From NCBI GenBank assembly GCA_946481695.1, contig CAMLON010000036.1, forward strand, positions 1 through 17,164: a stretch of 17,164 nt of DNA, written 5' to 3'. A program made the translations under genes and the position numbers. Below, piece after piece: positions 8,039-15,022 of the stretch (its first letter is position 1; every line of letters begins with the position of its first letter). This stretch comes from an uncultured Bartonella sp. Lineage in GTDB: Bacteria > Pseudomonadota > Alphaproteobacteria > Rhizobiales > Rhizobiaceae. The notes below the pieces were generated by a model. The model searched no databases. It saw only the letters and a program-made list of their open reading frames with translations, and was not told the DNA's origin.

Positions 8039-8632
8039 ATGATGAAACATCAGAAAACACTCTTGGCATCCTTGGCATTTGCAGCTACAGCGCTTTTATC
8101 TTTGCAAACACAAGCCGGTGCAACAGGTCTCGTTTCGGGCACACTCACTTGCGATAGCAAAGGCGGAATCGGGCAGTTTGTAAGCTCTTCAAAAGAGCTT
8201 AATTGCGAATTTATCCCGATTAGTGGCCATTCGATCAACGATCATTATGTCGGTCGTATTGAAAATTACGGTCTTGATCTCGGCGTAACAGGCCGCACGA
8301 AAATGACCTGGTGGGTTCTTGCAACTTCTCCCAATGCCCATTCCAATGGTTCGTTAGCAGGAAATTATGGTGGCGTCGGTTCAAGCATCAGTCTGGCAGC
8401 AGGTGCGGGCAGCCAGCTTCTCGGCTTTGGTCCTGCCAACGGACTTACGCTCCAGCCATTAAGTGTTGATGCACATGAAGGGTTGAACCTTGCTCTTGGC
8501 GTATCGAAATTGTCGCTGGCTCCTGCCTATACAGCGCAGCATGCAGTTTATCACCACAAGAAAGCAGTTGCCCATCATAAGAAGGCCAATGTTCATCACA
8601 AAAAGGCAAATGCTCATCACAAAAACCGCTGA
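8039..8632 (+). CDS. Secreted DUF992 protein with a His-Lys-rich repeat tail
   Basis: This 197-residue exported protein matches the pattern of DUF992, a family of small secreted alphaproteobacterial proteins of unknown role. It has a signal peptide ending near TQAGA, two Cys residues (in LTCDSKGG and ELNCEF) that could form a disulfide, a Gly-rich GAGSQLLGFGPANGLTLQPL motif, and HEGLNLALGVSKLSL at the end of the domain. Beyond the usual domain end, residues about 170-197 carry near-perfect seven-residue repeats (HHKKAVA, HHKKANV, HHKKANA, HHKNR). This tail could bind metal ions, heme or nucleic acid, or interact with anionic wall polymers; that is inference. Two ATG codons overlap at 8039 and 8042 behind AGGAAGGA. 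It is a single-gene unit with its own terminator. Confidence 0.82.
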   Translation: MMKHQKTLLASLAFAATALLSLQTQAGATGLVSGTLTCDSKGGIGQFVSSSKELNCEFIPISGHSINDHYVGRIENYGLDLGVTGRTKMTWWVLATSPNAHSNGSLAGNYGGVGSSISLAAGAGSQLLGFGPANGLTLQPLSVDAHEGLNLALGVSKLSLAPAYTAQHAVYHHKKAVAHHKKANVHHKKANAHHKNR

Positions 8633-8760
8633 TAGAGCTGAAAGCCTTGCAAATTGCGAAGCGATAACAATATAGGTGCAACGCAGGAAAGGCTATTTCA
8701 CGCTTTAGAATGTGAATTTTCTTTCATTTTTTAAAGATTTTTCAGCTTTTGATTTCGATT

Positions 8761-8791
8761 CGGCCGGTGAACTTCACCGGCCGTCTTTTTT
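8761..8791 (+). terminator. Intrinsic terminator
   Basis: CGGCCGGTGAA and TTCACCGGCCG are perfectly complementary around a single base, giving a very stable hairpin followed by TCTTTTTT. It ends the DUF992 gene transcript, about 130 bases after the stop. Confidence 0.92.
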
Positions 8792-8857
8792 ATGATCCAT
8801 CCTCGCACAAGTTTTGCCGTTTAAAAGAGCATTATAAATGCTGCGAGGTAGATAAAG

Positions 8858-9226
8858 ATGGTTAAACTTGATCTTTATGAAAATGATAATTTTGGAAACC
8901 CGATTATTTATGACGATGCGGATTCTTCCGCTATTCATCGTGAAAAGAAAGAAAACGCCGCTTGTTTAACGGCACTCGCTTTTTGCGTACCACTTTTCAT
9001 GATTGCGGGACTCTACGGTTTGTCCGATTTGATTGTTTTTATCAAAACCGGAGTTTTCCATCTGACAACAATGGCCGAGATGTTCATGCTTACACAAGGA
9101 CCGGTCAATGAAACCGGATGGGTGAGTGAAATACTGGGTAGATTGCCAGTCGCAATCATATTTTTTCTTTTAGGTGTTTTTGTACCGTTTGCAATTCTTG
9201 AACTTTTTTTCAAATTGGAAAAATAG
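8858..9226 (+). CDS. Small membrane protein of unknown function
   Basis: I do not recognise this 122-residue protein. A polar, acidic N-terminus (about 1-33) is followed by a hydrophobic stretch (about 34-60, including ALAFCVPLFMIAGLYGL), a short loop, and a second long helix (about 95-117, RLPVAIIFFLLGVFVPFAIL) ending in FKLEK. Two transmembrane helices with both ends in the cytoplasm is the simplest model. GAGGT precedes the ATG at sensible spacing, and codon use resembles the neighbours. Its stop lies only 8 bases from the stop of the converging COG3904-type gene, with no terminator in between, so the two transcripts probably overlap at their 3' ends. Confidence 0.72.
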   Translation: MVKLDLYENDNFGNPIIYDDADSSAIHREKKENAACLTALAFCVPLFMIAGLYGLSDLIVFIKTGVFHLTTMAEMFMLTQGPVNETGWVSEILGRLPVAIIFFLLGVFVPFAILELFFKLEK

Positions 9227-9234
9227 GAATTTTG

Positions 9235-10605
9235 TCAATGTGATGCTGAAGGACAGTTGGCCATAACAAAACGGGCAGATTGTTTAAGCCCCGGCATATC
9301 GGAAAACTCGATATTGAAAATGCCGTTCAAAGCATCCGGTGCATTATCTCCTCTCAGAAATGGTGCATCGACATGCCAATCTTGCAACGGATTTTTAGGA
9401 AGTTCGACCGTGTAAACCACGCGTCCATCGGATAAATTGGCTTGTAGATTGCTGATATTTACTGGCATTCCCCAGATATTCAATGTCGAGACAGTCTGCT
9501 GATATGTCTCGTAATTTTGGGCGCTGTAGCGTGTTGGTGCACTTATTTCCAAAAACATCGTTTTATGACTGTCGCAATAAAGCCGTGCCGAAGTTTTTTT
9601 GTCATTGCTGGATGCAATCGCAACGAGCGCGTTATTTGTCGGGACGAGTTGCCATTGTCCGATAATGTCCGGTGAAAAATCAATATTATAGTTTTGTATT
9701 TCATCGCTTGAAAAAGCATGGGGATTGGCATTGTCCCAATTCAAAAATGCGATCAACGGGTTAAATCCCATTTCCTGGGAATAATCTGCAATATAGGCAA
9801 TGTCGGCCAGTTGTTGTTGGCGCACACTGACTTCCTGACCCGAAGATGTACCAGCACCGTCAAGTGGCGGGCGATAGGTGCGCAATTCCAATTTTCCATT
9901 GCCTACATTTCGTGCCCGCCCGCCGAGAAAGGCCCAAACGCAAGCTTCACGGCAAATTCCTTCAACGCGTTCCGAGGTTGTTTTATTTTCGCTGTTTTCT
10001 TTAGCGGCATTGTTGTTATTGTTCTCGTTGTTTCCCGCATTGGCGGCACCATCCCCACTGTGGTTTTCGGCGGCTTTATCCTCAACCGGTTTTACAATCG
10101 TTTCGCCGATTGTTGTATCGAAATGATGTTTTCTGATCTCTCTTCCCAAAGCGATTGCCGCCAGAATATCCCCACCATCGGAATGAAAAGAAACCAACAC
10201 ATCATCAGGGTATGAAAGAGGATCACCAAGACTGTTATCGTCAAGAAAACGGTTAAAAAGTGCAGGCGTATCGGGAACGATGTTCCCTTCGGCACTGATC
10301 CAGCGACATGTCGGACATTGACCATCAGCAATTTTGTGAAGTGTAAAAGCCATGGGCTTTCCCGGCGGCTCGGTCATTGTATTTTGTGTCGCAGATTGAT
10401 TTCCAGTTGCCTGATTATTCTCGTCCTTCTGATTATTTTCGCTCTTTTGGTCGTTCCCGTTCTTTTGGTTATTCTCGCTGTTTATTGCTTCGGTTGTGCT
10501 TTCGGCGTGCGAGTTTGTCGGCTGGTCATTGTCGGGAACTGCCTGCCCATTGGCGAGCGAGCAAAAGGGAAGACAAAAAATGAACGCAGCCACAATAGGT
10601 TTCAT
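9235..10605 (-). CDS. Secreted COG3904-type protein with ClpP/crotonase-like core
   Basis: This 456-residue exported protein resembles the COG3904 group of predicted periplasmic proteins, which carry a ClpP/crotonase-like fold. The ATG at 10605 (GGAG upstream) starts a signal peptide ending near ANGQA; an in-frame ATG 90 bases further out would spoil it. A low-complexity Asn/Gln/Lys stretch follows (about 25-80), then CPTC (97-100), SFHSDGGD (139-146), a second Asn-rich insert (about 173-212), and CREACVWAFLGGRAR (218-232). Relatives usually read C-x-S-A-C here, with the Ser at the position suspected to be catalytic; this protein has Glu (E220). It may therefore be an inactive or binding variant. 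The C-terminal half is a separate mixed domain I do not recognise. Confidence 0.72.
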   Translation of the reverse strand: MKPIVAAFIFCLPFCSLANGQAVPDNDQPTNSHAESTTEAINSENNQKNGNDQKSENNQKDENNQATGNQSATQNTMTEPPGKPMAFTLHKIADGQCPTCRWISAEGNIVPDTPALFNRFLDDNSLGDPLSYPDDVLVSFHSDGGDILAAIALGREIRKHHFDTTIGETIVKPVEDKAAENHSGDGAANAGNNENNNNNAAKENSENKTTSERVEGICREACVWAFLGGRARNVGNGKLELRTYRPPLDGAGTSSGQEVSVRQQQLADIAYIADYSQEMGFNPLIAFLNWDNANPHAFSSDEIQNYNIDFSPDIIGQWQLVPTNNALVAIASSNDKKTSARLYCDSHKTMFLEISAPTRYSAQNYETYQQTVSTLNIWGMPVNISNLQANLSDGRVVYTVELPKNPLQDWHVDAPFLRGDNAPDALNGIFNIEFSDMPGLKQSARFVMANCPSASH

Positions 10606-10931
10606 AAACACCACTCCGCCCGGCAATTTTAATAATCTTGATGAATAACTTGATAATTTGTACCACCGGCAGCGGTGTTCTGCAATGTGCAGCAAGGATG
10701 AGACGCAAGCTTCATCGCCGAATAACCGGAATTATCACCAATTATGAAGTTAAACAGCCATTCATTCCCATTTCTGTGTCTTAACCGGTCAATTTGACCA
10801 ATCAGTCAATTTCCCCAACCATTTGAATCAAGTCAGGCTGACGGTGGCATTTATCTGACAAGATTTGAAGATAAGGATCTAATGACGAGACGGGATTTTC
10901 TTTGTTGCCGGTTTTAAACCGGTGCAAGTTT
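10606..10931. other. 326-base intergenic region with an operator-like palindrome
   Basis: This gap lies upstream of the COG3904-type gene and downstream of the 452-residue membrane protein, both on the minus strand. It holds GGTCAATTTGACC (10787-10799), a perfect palindrome around one base, and its half GTCAATTT recurs at 10805-10812, 17 bases on. This could be a repressor site for the leftward gene. An AT-centred CCGGTTTTAAACCGG (10909-10922 region) may be the 3' hairpin of the membrane protein gene but has no T-run. I see no gene here. Confidence 0.5.
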
Positions 10932-12290
10932 CTAACGATTTCCCGACGTGGTTACAATCTGTTTGCAGAGGCTCAAAACGTAAAATCCGAAGGCCGAACA
11001 CGGCGCGAGAAGGAGCATGGACCAGTCGATAAAGTTAAAAATAATGCCGAAATTGACGCCAAGATAACTAATCGGCAAAAACAGGCTGCAAAGAGCACAA
11101 ATGAGAGCTGCAAAAAATACCGAAGTGAAGTTGATTTGTTGCGAGATGAACGCGATCGCACCGACACAGCCGGAAAACACCAAACCTGCATTGATGTAGG
11201 CAAGCGGAAGGCTTGCGGTAAAAAACGAAACCGGTGGAAGTGAAAAGAGCAATGCGCGCCATAAAATTGTTCCCGATTGCCATACCGGCGGGGCACAGAC
11301 AAAAAAGATGAAGAATACGAATATAGCAAAAAAGCTTCGGCTACCGTGATGGAAACGCGGTGAAGGTCGAACGATTGTCTGATAGCGTTTTCCATTAAAT
11401 GGTACGCCCAGCAAATATAAAAGTCCGCCGCCAATGATCGTGAGACTGATAGCCGTTATAAGATAAACTGCCAAAACATAAAATCCGGTTTCCTGCCAAT
11501 CGGATTTTGTCACGAAAATACTGTCGGTAATCCAGAAAATCAAAGAAATGGCGATTGTTACAATAAAAAGCCAACGCCATGTGAGCGAGCCTTGAAGGCG
11601 TAATCTGCGCACGCCGCAAAAGACAGTAAGGCTTACGAGCATGAGTCCGGCCGTATTGATTTCGCCCGAAACCGACCCGCGTGCTCCAAGATAGCTCAAA
11701 CTGTCACCCGCCATAATCCATAATGTAATGATGATATAAAGTACGGGGCCATAGATGGCATAAACAATTGCAAGTTTCACCGCATCGACAAGGCGCGGAC
11801 GTTCCATTTCCTTATAGCGACGGCTAAGGCCACTCGAATTCAGGACGAGCCAGAATACTAGACCGGCGAAAAACCAGGCTATCACCCAATAGAAAAACGA
11901 TTCATTGGAAATGCCGACATTGGCGAGAAGTTCGGGGAAAAATGTCTTCATGGCGCGAATGGAACCGTCGAAAACAAGCGCCATGATTATCGAAGTGATT
12001 AAAGAAAAACGCAGAGAAATGCTTCCCCAGCTTGCGCTTCTCAAAGCAAGGATGACAGCAATCATACAAGCGGTCATAAAACTTGGAAGATAAATTTGGT
12101 AAGGCCTGAAAAAAGCTACAGTTAATGAAAAACCGAATGTTTTAAACCAGCCACCAAAAAGCAGGAAAAAAAACGACCATGCTGTAGGTAAAATGATAAT
12201 GGCCGCAACAGCCACAAGCAAAGACTGGAGAATGCGGGCTTGCAAAAAACCGACGGAATGGAAGTTTATGTCGGCTTTCTTACCAATCAA
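10932..12290 (-). CDS. Polytopic membrane protein of unknown function
   Basis: I do not recognise this 452-residue protein. It has about eleven or twelve strongly hydrophobic segments along its whole length with short loops. The longest polar stretches are near 160-180 (SSGLSRRYKEMERPRLVD) and 305-325 (NGKRYQTIVRPSPRFHHG), both basic and therefore probably cytoplasmic. There is no recognisable transporter, glycosyltransferase or polymerase motif. The start is a TTG codon at 12290, supported by AAGGA eight bases upstream; there is no in-frame ATG before the first membrane segments. It is the last of three consecutive membrane-protein genes on this strand, but 221 bases separate it from the one upstream, so it probably has its own promoter. 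A flippase, polymer ligase or sensor role would be guesswork. Confidence 0.75.
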   Translation of the reverse strand: MIGKKADINFHSVGFLQARILQSLLVAVAAIIILPTAWSFFFLLFGGWFKTFGFSLTVAFFRPYQIYLPSFMTACMIAVILALRSASWGSISLRFSLITSIIMALVFDGSIRAMKTFFPELLANVGISNESFFYWVIAWFFAGLVFWLVLNSSGLSRRYKEMERPRLVDAVKLAIVYAIYGPVLYIIITLWIMAGDSLSYLGARGSVSGEINTAGLMLVSLTVFCGVRRLRLQGSLTWRWLFIVTIAISLIFWITDSIFVTKSDWQETGFYVLAVYLITAISLTIIGGGLLYLLGVPFNGKRYQTIVRPSPRFHHGSRSFFAIFVFFIFFVCAPPVWQSGTILWRALLFSLPPVSFFTASLPLAYINAGLVFSGCVGAIAFISQQINFTSVFFAALICALCSLFLPISYLGVNFGIIFNFIDWSMLLLAPCSAFGFYVLSLCKQIVTTSGNR

Positions 12291-12438
12291 GATAAATATC
12301 CTTTTTTCTTCTTCCCGTTATCAGAGATGGCACAAGTTTTTCTACCCATTCGAGTTTTCTTTTTGGCAAGGTAACAGGAAAACGGTTTTTACGCGGTTTC
12401 CGGAGCCTCCGGTGTTCCAAATATTAGTGTGTCACTTT

Positions 12439-12455
12439 TGTCACTGTCGATATGT
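12439..12455 (-). repeat. Single copy of the 14-bp repeat unit
   Basis: On the minus strand this reads ACATATCGACAGTGACA. It differs at one base from a stretch of the tandem array at 1341-1452, and matches every position that is fixed in that array. It lies in the gap upstream of the TTG start at 12290. The copy is isolated and inverted relative to the array. Confidence 0.6.
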
Positions 12456-12511
12456 GGGCTATTATAAATCAATAACGGGTTTCTTATAAAGTATGGGCCG
12501 GTTGGCTCAAA

Positions 12512-12997
12512 TCAATCAACAACAGGTTTATCAAGTCTGAAACCGGTTGCAAGAATCCAGCAAACCCAGCCGACAAAGATCCATTGGATAAAGCCATAAG
12601 AAAGGTTGCGAAGAATATTTTCACTCGTCATATGCTGCATATAGGGGCGGGACATAATAATGTAGAATATTTCAACGCAAAGACTGACCAGAATTGTACG
12701 CCAGATAGCAGACGAAAGAGAAAGACCTAATCCCCGTGAAGGCGGGAGAGAACAAAATACACCACTTAAAAACACCGACGGCATATAATAGGAATATCCG
12801 GCCAAAAGTTTCGGGCAGGCATCATCACTAAAAACATCGAAAATTTCGACAAGCAAATTTGAACCGCCTACCCAAGGATGAAGAAGATAAGTCCCTACTA
12901 TTGTTTGAACGGCCGGTCCCAGCACCAGAAAAATTGTAATAATGCCAAACCCACGCATAGGGTAGCTATAAAGAGTTGATTTATTACGATCTGTCAT
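12512..12997 (-). CDS. Small polytopic membrane protein of unknown function
   Basis: This protein of about 161 residues has four predicted membrane segments (roughly GIITIFLVLGPAVQTIVGTYL, a Tyr-rich middle helix, a helix around ILVSLCVEIFYIIM, and the C-terminal IQWIFVGWVCWILATGF). I do not recognise the family. A loop holding SDDACPKLL and a second Cys-containing turn are the only conspicuous polar features. The start is uncertain: ATG at 12997 and an in-frame GTG at 13006 are both possible, and neither has a clear Shine-Dalgarno. The gene begins about 30 bases after the stop of the 165-residue gene upstream, so the two probably form an operon and may be translationally linked. Similar length and helix number suggest, without proof, an old duplication. 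Confidence 0.7.
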   Translation of the reverse strand: MTDRNKSTLYSYPMRGFGIITIFLVLGPAVQTIVGTYLLHPWVGGSNLLVEIFDVFSDDACPKLLAGYSYYMPSVFLSGVFCSLPPSRGLGLSLSSAIWRTILVSLCVEIFYIIMSRPYMQHMTSENILRNLSYGFIQWIFVGWVCWILATGFRLDKPVVD

Positions 12998-13031
12998 AAC
13001 GTTCACAAGTCATTGCTTTGATAAATGACTT

Positions 13032-13529
13032 TTAAGGTCTCGTTCCGGTGTGTGCAAGCCAATAAATACAATAGACAAGATAAGCAAAAAAGATCGGCAA
13101 AATTATATAGAGGAATGGTGTGAGCAACACATAGACAAGAATAGAGCCGAGCGGCAACGTAACACGTGCAAGATTAAGATAAAATGCAATCGAAATAGCA
13201 CCCACCAGATAAATTGCCACGGAATAGGACAGAACAAAAACGAGCGGCAGCTTTTTCAACTGGTAAAGATAGACTGCCGGAAAAATTGAAAAAACAGCGG
13301 CAAACAAAAGATTTTCAGCAAAGAACAGAGCGAACGCCACAACACCGTTGAAATTTTCCATCATCGCAAGGATGAAACGATCATTGAAAAACCGTGAATA
13401 TAGAAAATAATTTGTCAAATAGCGACAAACGAATAATCCTATACCCCCGACGAGCGAAAAAATAAGAAAAGCTTTAATTGCCTGACTGCGCAAGACCGAT
13501 TCCCCCCTGCTTGCATATGTGATGCTCAT
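13032..13529 (-). CDS. Small polytopic membrane protein of unknown function
   Basis: This 165-residue protein has four or five hydrophobic segments (about 18-40, 60-90, 95-118 and 125-160) with very short loops, and a short polar N-terminus. I do not recognise it. The ATG at 13529 is well supported: AAAGGT lies about 7 bases upstream. It is the first gene of the leftward membrane-protein cluster and is followed within about 30 bases by another protein of the same size and topology. A perfect 12-bp palindrome, GTTGTTAACAAC (13572-13583), lies about 43 bases upstream of the start and may be an operator in its promoter region. Confidence 0.75.
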   Translation of the reverse strand: MSITYASRGESVLRSQAIKAFLIFSLVGGIGLFVCRYLTNYFLYSRFFNDRFILAMMENFNGVVAFALFFAENLLFAAVFSIFPAVYLYQLKKLPLVFVLSYSVAIYLVGAISIAFYLNLARVTLPLGSILVYVLLTPFLYIILPIFFAYLVYCIYWLAHTGTRP

Positions 13530-13571
13530 AAAGTACCTTTCTTATGAACATAAACGAGTAATATATTAAAA

Positions 13572-13583
13572 GTTGTTAACAAC
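13572..13583. promoter_or_regulatory. Perfect 12-bp palindrome, possible operator
   Basis: GTTGTTAACAAC is fully palindromic and sits about 43 bases before the ATG of the leftward membrane-protein gene, where a repressor or activator site would be expected. The surroundings are AT-rich, which raises the chance of a coincidental match. Confidence 0.35.
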
Positions 13584-13913
13584 GATTATGCTTTCGTAAT
13601 TTTTTACAATAAATCTATCAGTTAACGTCAAAACTCTTAATTTTTTTAAATTTAAACTATTTAATTAGATATTTAAAGTTAAAAAGAAATAGATAACGTA
13701 AATTTAAATATTTATTGGCAAACCGGTTATAAATATAATTCTTGAAACCTAAATTTTAAATTTTGAACGATAGCGAAAATTTTATAGTTATTGAATTTAC
13801 GAGAGATAAAATGTGCCAAAAATATTCATTATTAAGTTTGAAAATATAAGGCATAAATTTTTAAAAAATATAAACATATTATTAATAATTTAAAATCGGC
13901 AGGTGAGACTGAT

Positions 13914-13936
13914 AATGCCGTTACCGGCATTTTTAT
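13914..13936 (+). terminator. Orphan intrinsic terminator
   Basis: AATGCCG and CGGCATT form a 7-bp stem with a TTAC loop, followed by TTTT (the run includes the last T of the stem side). It is oriented for plus-strand transcription, yet no plus-strand gene precedes it for almost 4.7 kb. An unrecognised small RNA ending here is the simplest explanation. Confidence 0.6.
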
Positions 13937-14049
13937 GCGCGCATTTTAAAACAAGCGGGTCTTTTAAATAATATATAATTGAAAACGTGTATCAAATACC
14001 GGATATATCGGTTTACTTGAGGTGGCAGCTTATCTTTTTAAAATTTCCT

Positions 14050-14093
14050 CACGAAAAGGAAAATGAAAAGAAACACGAAAAGGAAAATGAAAA
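14050..14093 (+). repeat. 20-bp direct repeat, two copies
   Basis: CACGAAAAGGAAAATGAAAA occurs at 14050-14069 and again at 14074-14093, a spacing of 24 bases. Each copy contains AAGGA-like bases followed by ATG, so each looks like a ribosome binding site with a start codon, in the same frame. Confidence 0.85.
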
Positions 14094-14260
14094 CGGCTGC
14101 TCACCGACCCCGAAGAGAAGGCGATTTTAACTCGTCAACGCTGTTGAATAACACCCGCGCCCGTTCGGGGAATGGCAAATACCCCTTTTATCCGGTGGCT
14201 CAGGAAAAGGGATTAGCTCCGCATAGGACAAGTATCATATCCTCATGCGAAGCATTATGA

Positions 14261-14509
14261 TTATTGTAATGTAACGGTTTTCAATTCCTGATCGTTAGCG
14301 CCTTCAAGGGCTTTGGCGCGAACATCGGAAAGAATAATGGGTTCACCGCCGGCACCGAACAGTCCCCAAAGAGAAATTCCCGGTGTCATTGGCGGCATAT
14401 TCGGAAACTTTTTGCTTAATTCATCGGTCCGGATTTTGCGCAGATAAGCGATCTCGCCTTCTCCGAGTAAGGCAAATTCTTGCATAGACAAAGATTTTTC
14501 GTTTTTCAT
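14261..14509 (-). CDS. DUF1150 family protein
   Basis: This 82-residue protein matches the DUF1150 family, small alphaproteobacterial proteins often encoded next to an Hsp20 gene. Recognisable features are the N-terminal LSMQEFALLGEGEIAYLRKI stretch and the GISLWGLFGAGGEPIILSD segment. I chose the ATG at 14509 because AGGAG lies six bases upstream; an in-frame ATG at 14527 overlaps the hsp20 stop and has no such site. It follows hsp20 by 17 bases on the same strand, so it should share the heat-inducible transcript. Its function is unknown. The conserved pairing suggests a helper or regulator of the small heat shock protein, which is inference. Confidence 0.88.
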   Translation of the reverse strand: MKNEKSLSMQEFALLGEGEIAYLRKIRTDELSKKFPNMPPMTPGISLWGLFGAGGEPIILSDVRAKALEGANDQELKTVTLQ

Positions 14510-14526
14510 TTTGTTCTCCTGTCGCA

Positions 14527-14955
14527 TTACTCGTCTTCAATGGCACTGATCGTAATGCGTTTGACGCGCTTCTCGGGGGCTGGTCGTTCAAGATCTATTG
14601 AAAGTAGACCATTTTTAAGCTCTGCGGCTCCCACCTTTATACCATCCGCCAGCACAAACGCCCGCTGGAATTGACGTGAAGCAATACCCCTATGCAGATA
14701 TTCAAAATCCTCATCGTCGGTTTGCCGCCCGCGGATAATCAATTGATTATCTTCTACTGTTACATCAAGGTCTTCCGGCGTAAAACCGGCAACTGCCAAT
14801 GTAATTCGCAGCCGTTCGTTTGGTTCCTCACCGGACAAACGCACAATGTTATAAGGAGGATACCCCTCACCCGACTTGCTTAAACGGTCGAGTGTTTTTT
14901 CCATTGTTTCAAAGCCTAACAGCAACGGGTTGGAAAATGGTGTCATGCGTGTCAT
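14527..14955 (-). CDS. Hsp20 family small heat shock protein
   Basis: This 142-residue ATP-independent chaperone binds unfolding proteins during heat stress and holds them for refolding by DnaK/ClpB. A short N-terminal arm (MTRMTPFSNPLLLGFETMEK, typical of rhizobial IbpA/HspH proteins) precedes the alpha-crystallin domain (about 33-126), which ends in NGLLSIDLERPAPE. The C-terminal tail has the I-x-I oligomerisation motif as ITI (134-136). I chose the ATG at 14955, with GAGGG eight bases upstream. An in-frame ATG at 15015 lies at the predicted transcription start and would destroy the regulatory leader. DUF1150 follows in the same operon. Control appears double: an RpoH-type promoter and a ROSE-like thermometer that masks the ribosome binding site. 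Confidence 0.94.
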   Translation of the reverse strand: MTRMTPFSNPLLLGFETMEKTLDRLSKSGEGYPPYNIVRLSGEEPNERLRITLAVAGFTPEDLDVTVEDNQLIIRGRQTDDEDFEYLHRGIASRQFQRAFVLADGIKVGAAELKNGLLSIDLERPAPEKRVKRITISAIEDE

Positions 14956-15016
14956 AAGGTAGCCCTCTTTGAAGCGACTATTAAACAGAAAACCCATTTT
15001 GGCATTTTCTGTCATT
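14956..15016 (-). promoter_or_regulatory. ROSE-like RNA thermometer in the hsp20 leader
   Basis: The predicted leader of about 60 bases folds into two hairpins. The first pairs ACAGAAAA with UUUUCUGU (14985-15012). The second (14960-14980) pairs UAGUC-G-CUU with GAGGGCUA around a CAAA loop, so the Shine-Dalgarno GAGGG is buried. The 5' arm contains UCGCU, which fits the conserved UYGCU of ROSE elements, and its G is the unpaired base opposite the Shine-Dalgarno, the known weak point that melts with heat. ROSE elements control small heat shock genes in rhizobia. Folding was done by eye. Confidence 0.72.
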
Positions 15017-15022
15017 AGCTAT

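Larger units (their letters stand above)
13530..14260. other. 731-base very AT-rich intergenic region
   Basis: From about 13560 to 13900 this stretch is almost entirely A and T and holds many TTAA and TATAAT-like strings, so individual promoters cannot be picked out reliably. It contains the palindrome at 13572-13583, an orphan terminator at 13914-13936, and a 20-bp direct repeat at 14050-14093. From about 14095 the base composition returns to normal up to the DUF1150 stop. A 65-codon plus-strand frame there (14063-14260) is not accepted as a gene. Confidence 0.6.

Noticed and set aside
10902..11243. A 113-codon plus-strand frame opposite the 452-residue membrane protein
   Set aside because: It is strongly charged, antisense to a coherent hydrophobic protein, and has no ribosome binding site or domain.
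12400..12412. CCGGAGCCTCCGG palindrome as a terminator for the 12512-12997 gene
   Set aside because: The 6-bp arms leave a single-base loop and no T-run follows on either strand. It may be a coincidental palindrome or a protein site.
13811..13849. A 12-codon frame behind GAGAG in the AT-rich gap
   Set aside because: It is too short to judge, and purine-rich runs before ATG are frequent in this composition.
14063..14260. A 65-codon basic protein ending against DUF1150
   Set aside because: It has no recognisable domain, its start lies in a duplicated A-rich repeat, and no promoter or terminator is clear. It is kept only as an observation.
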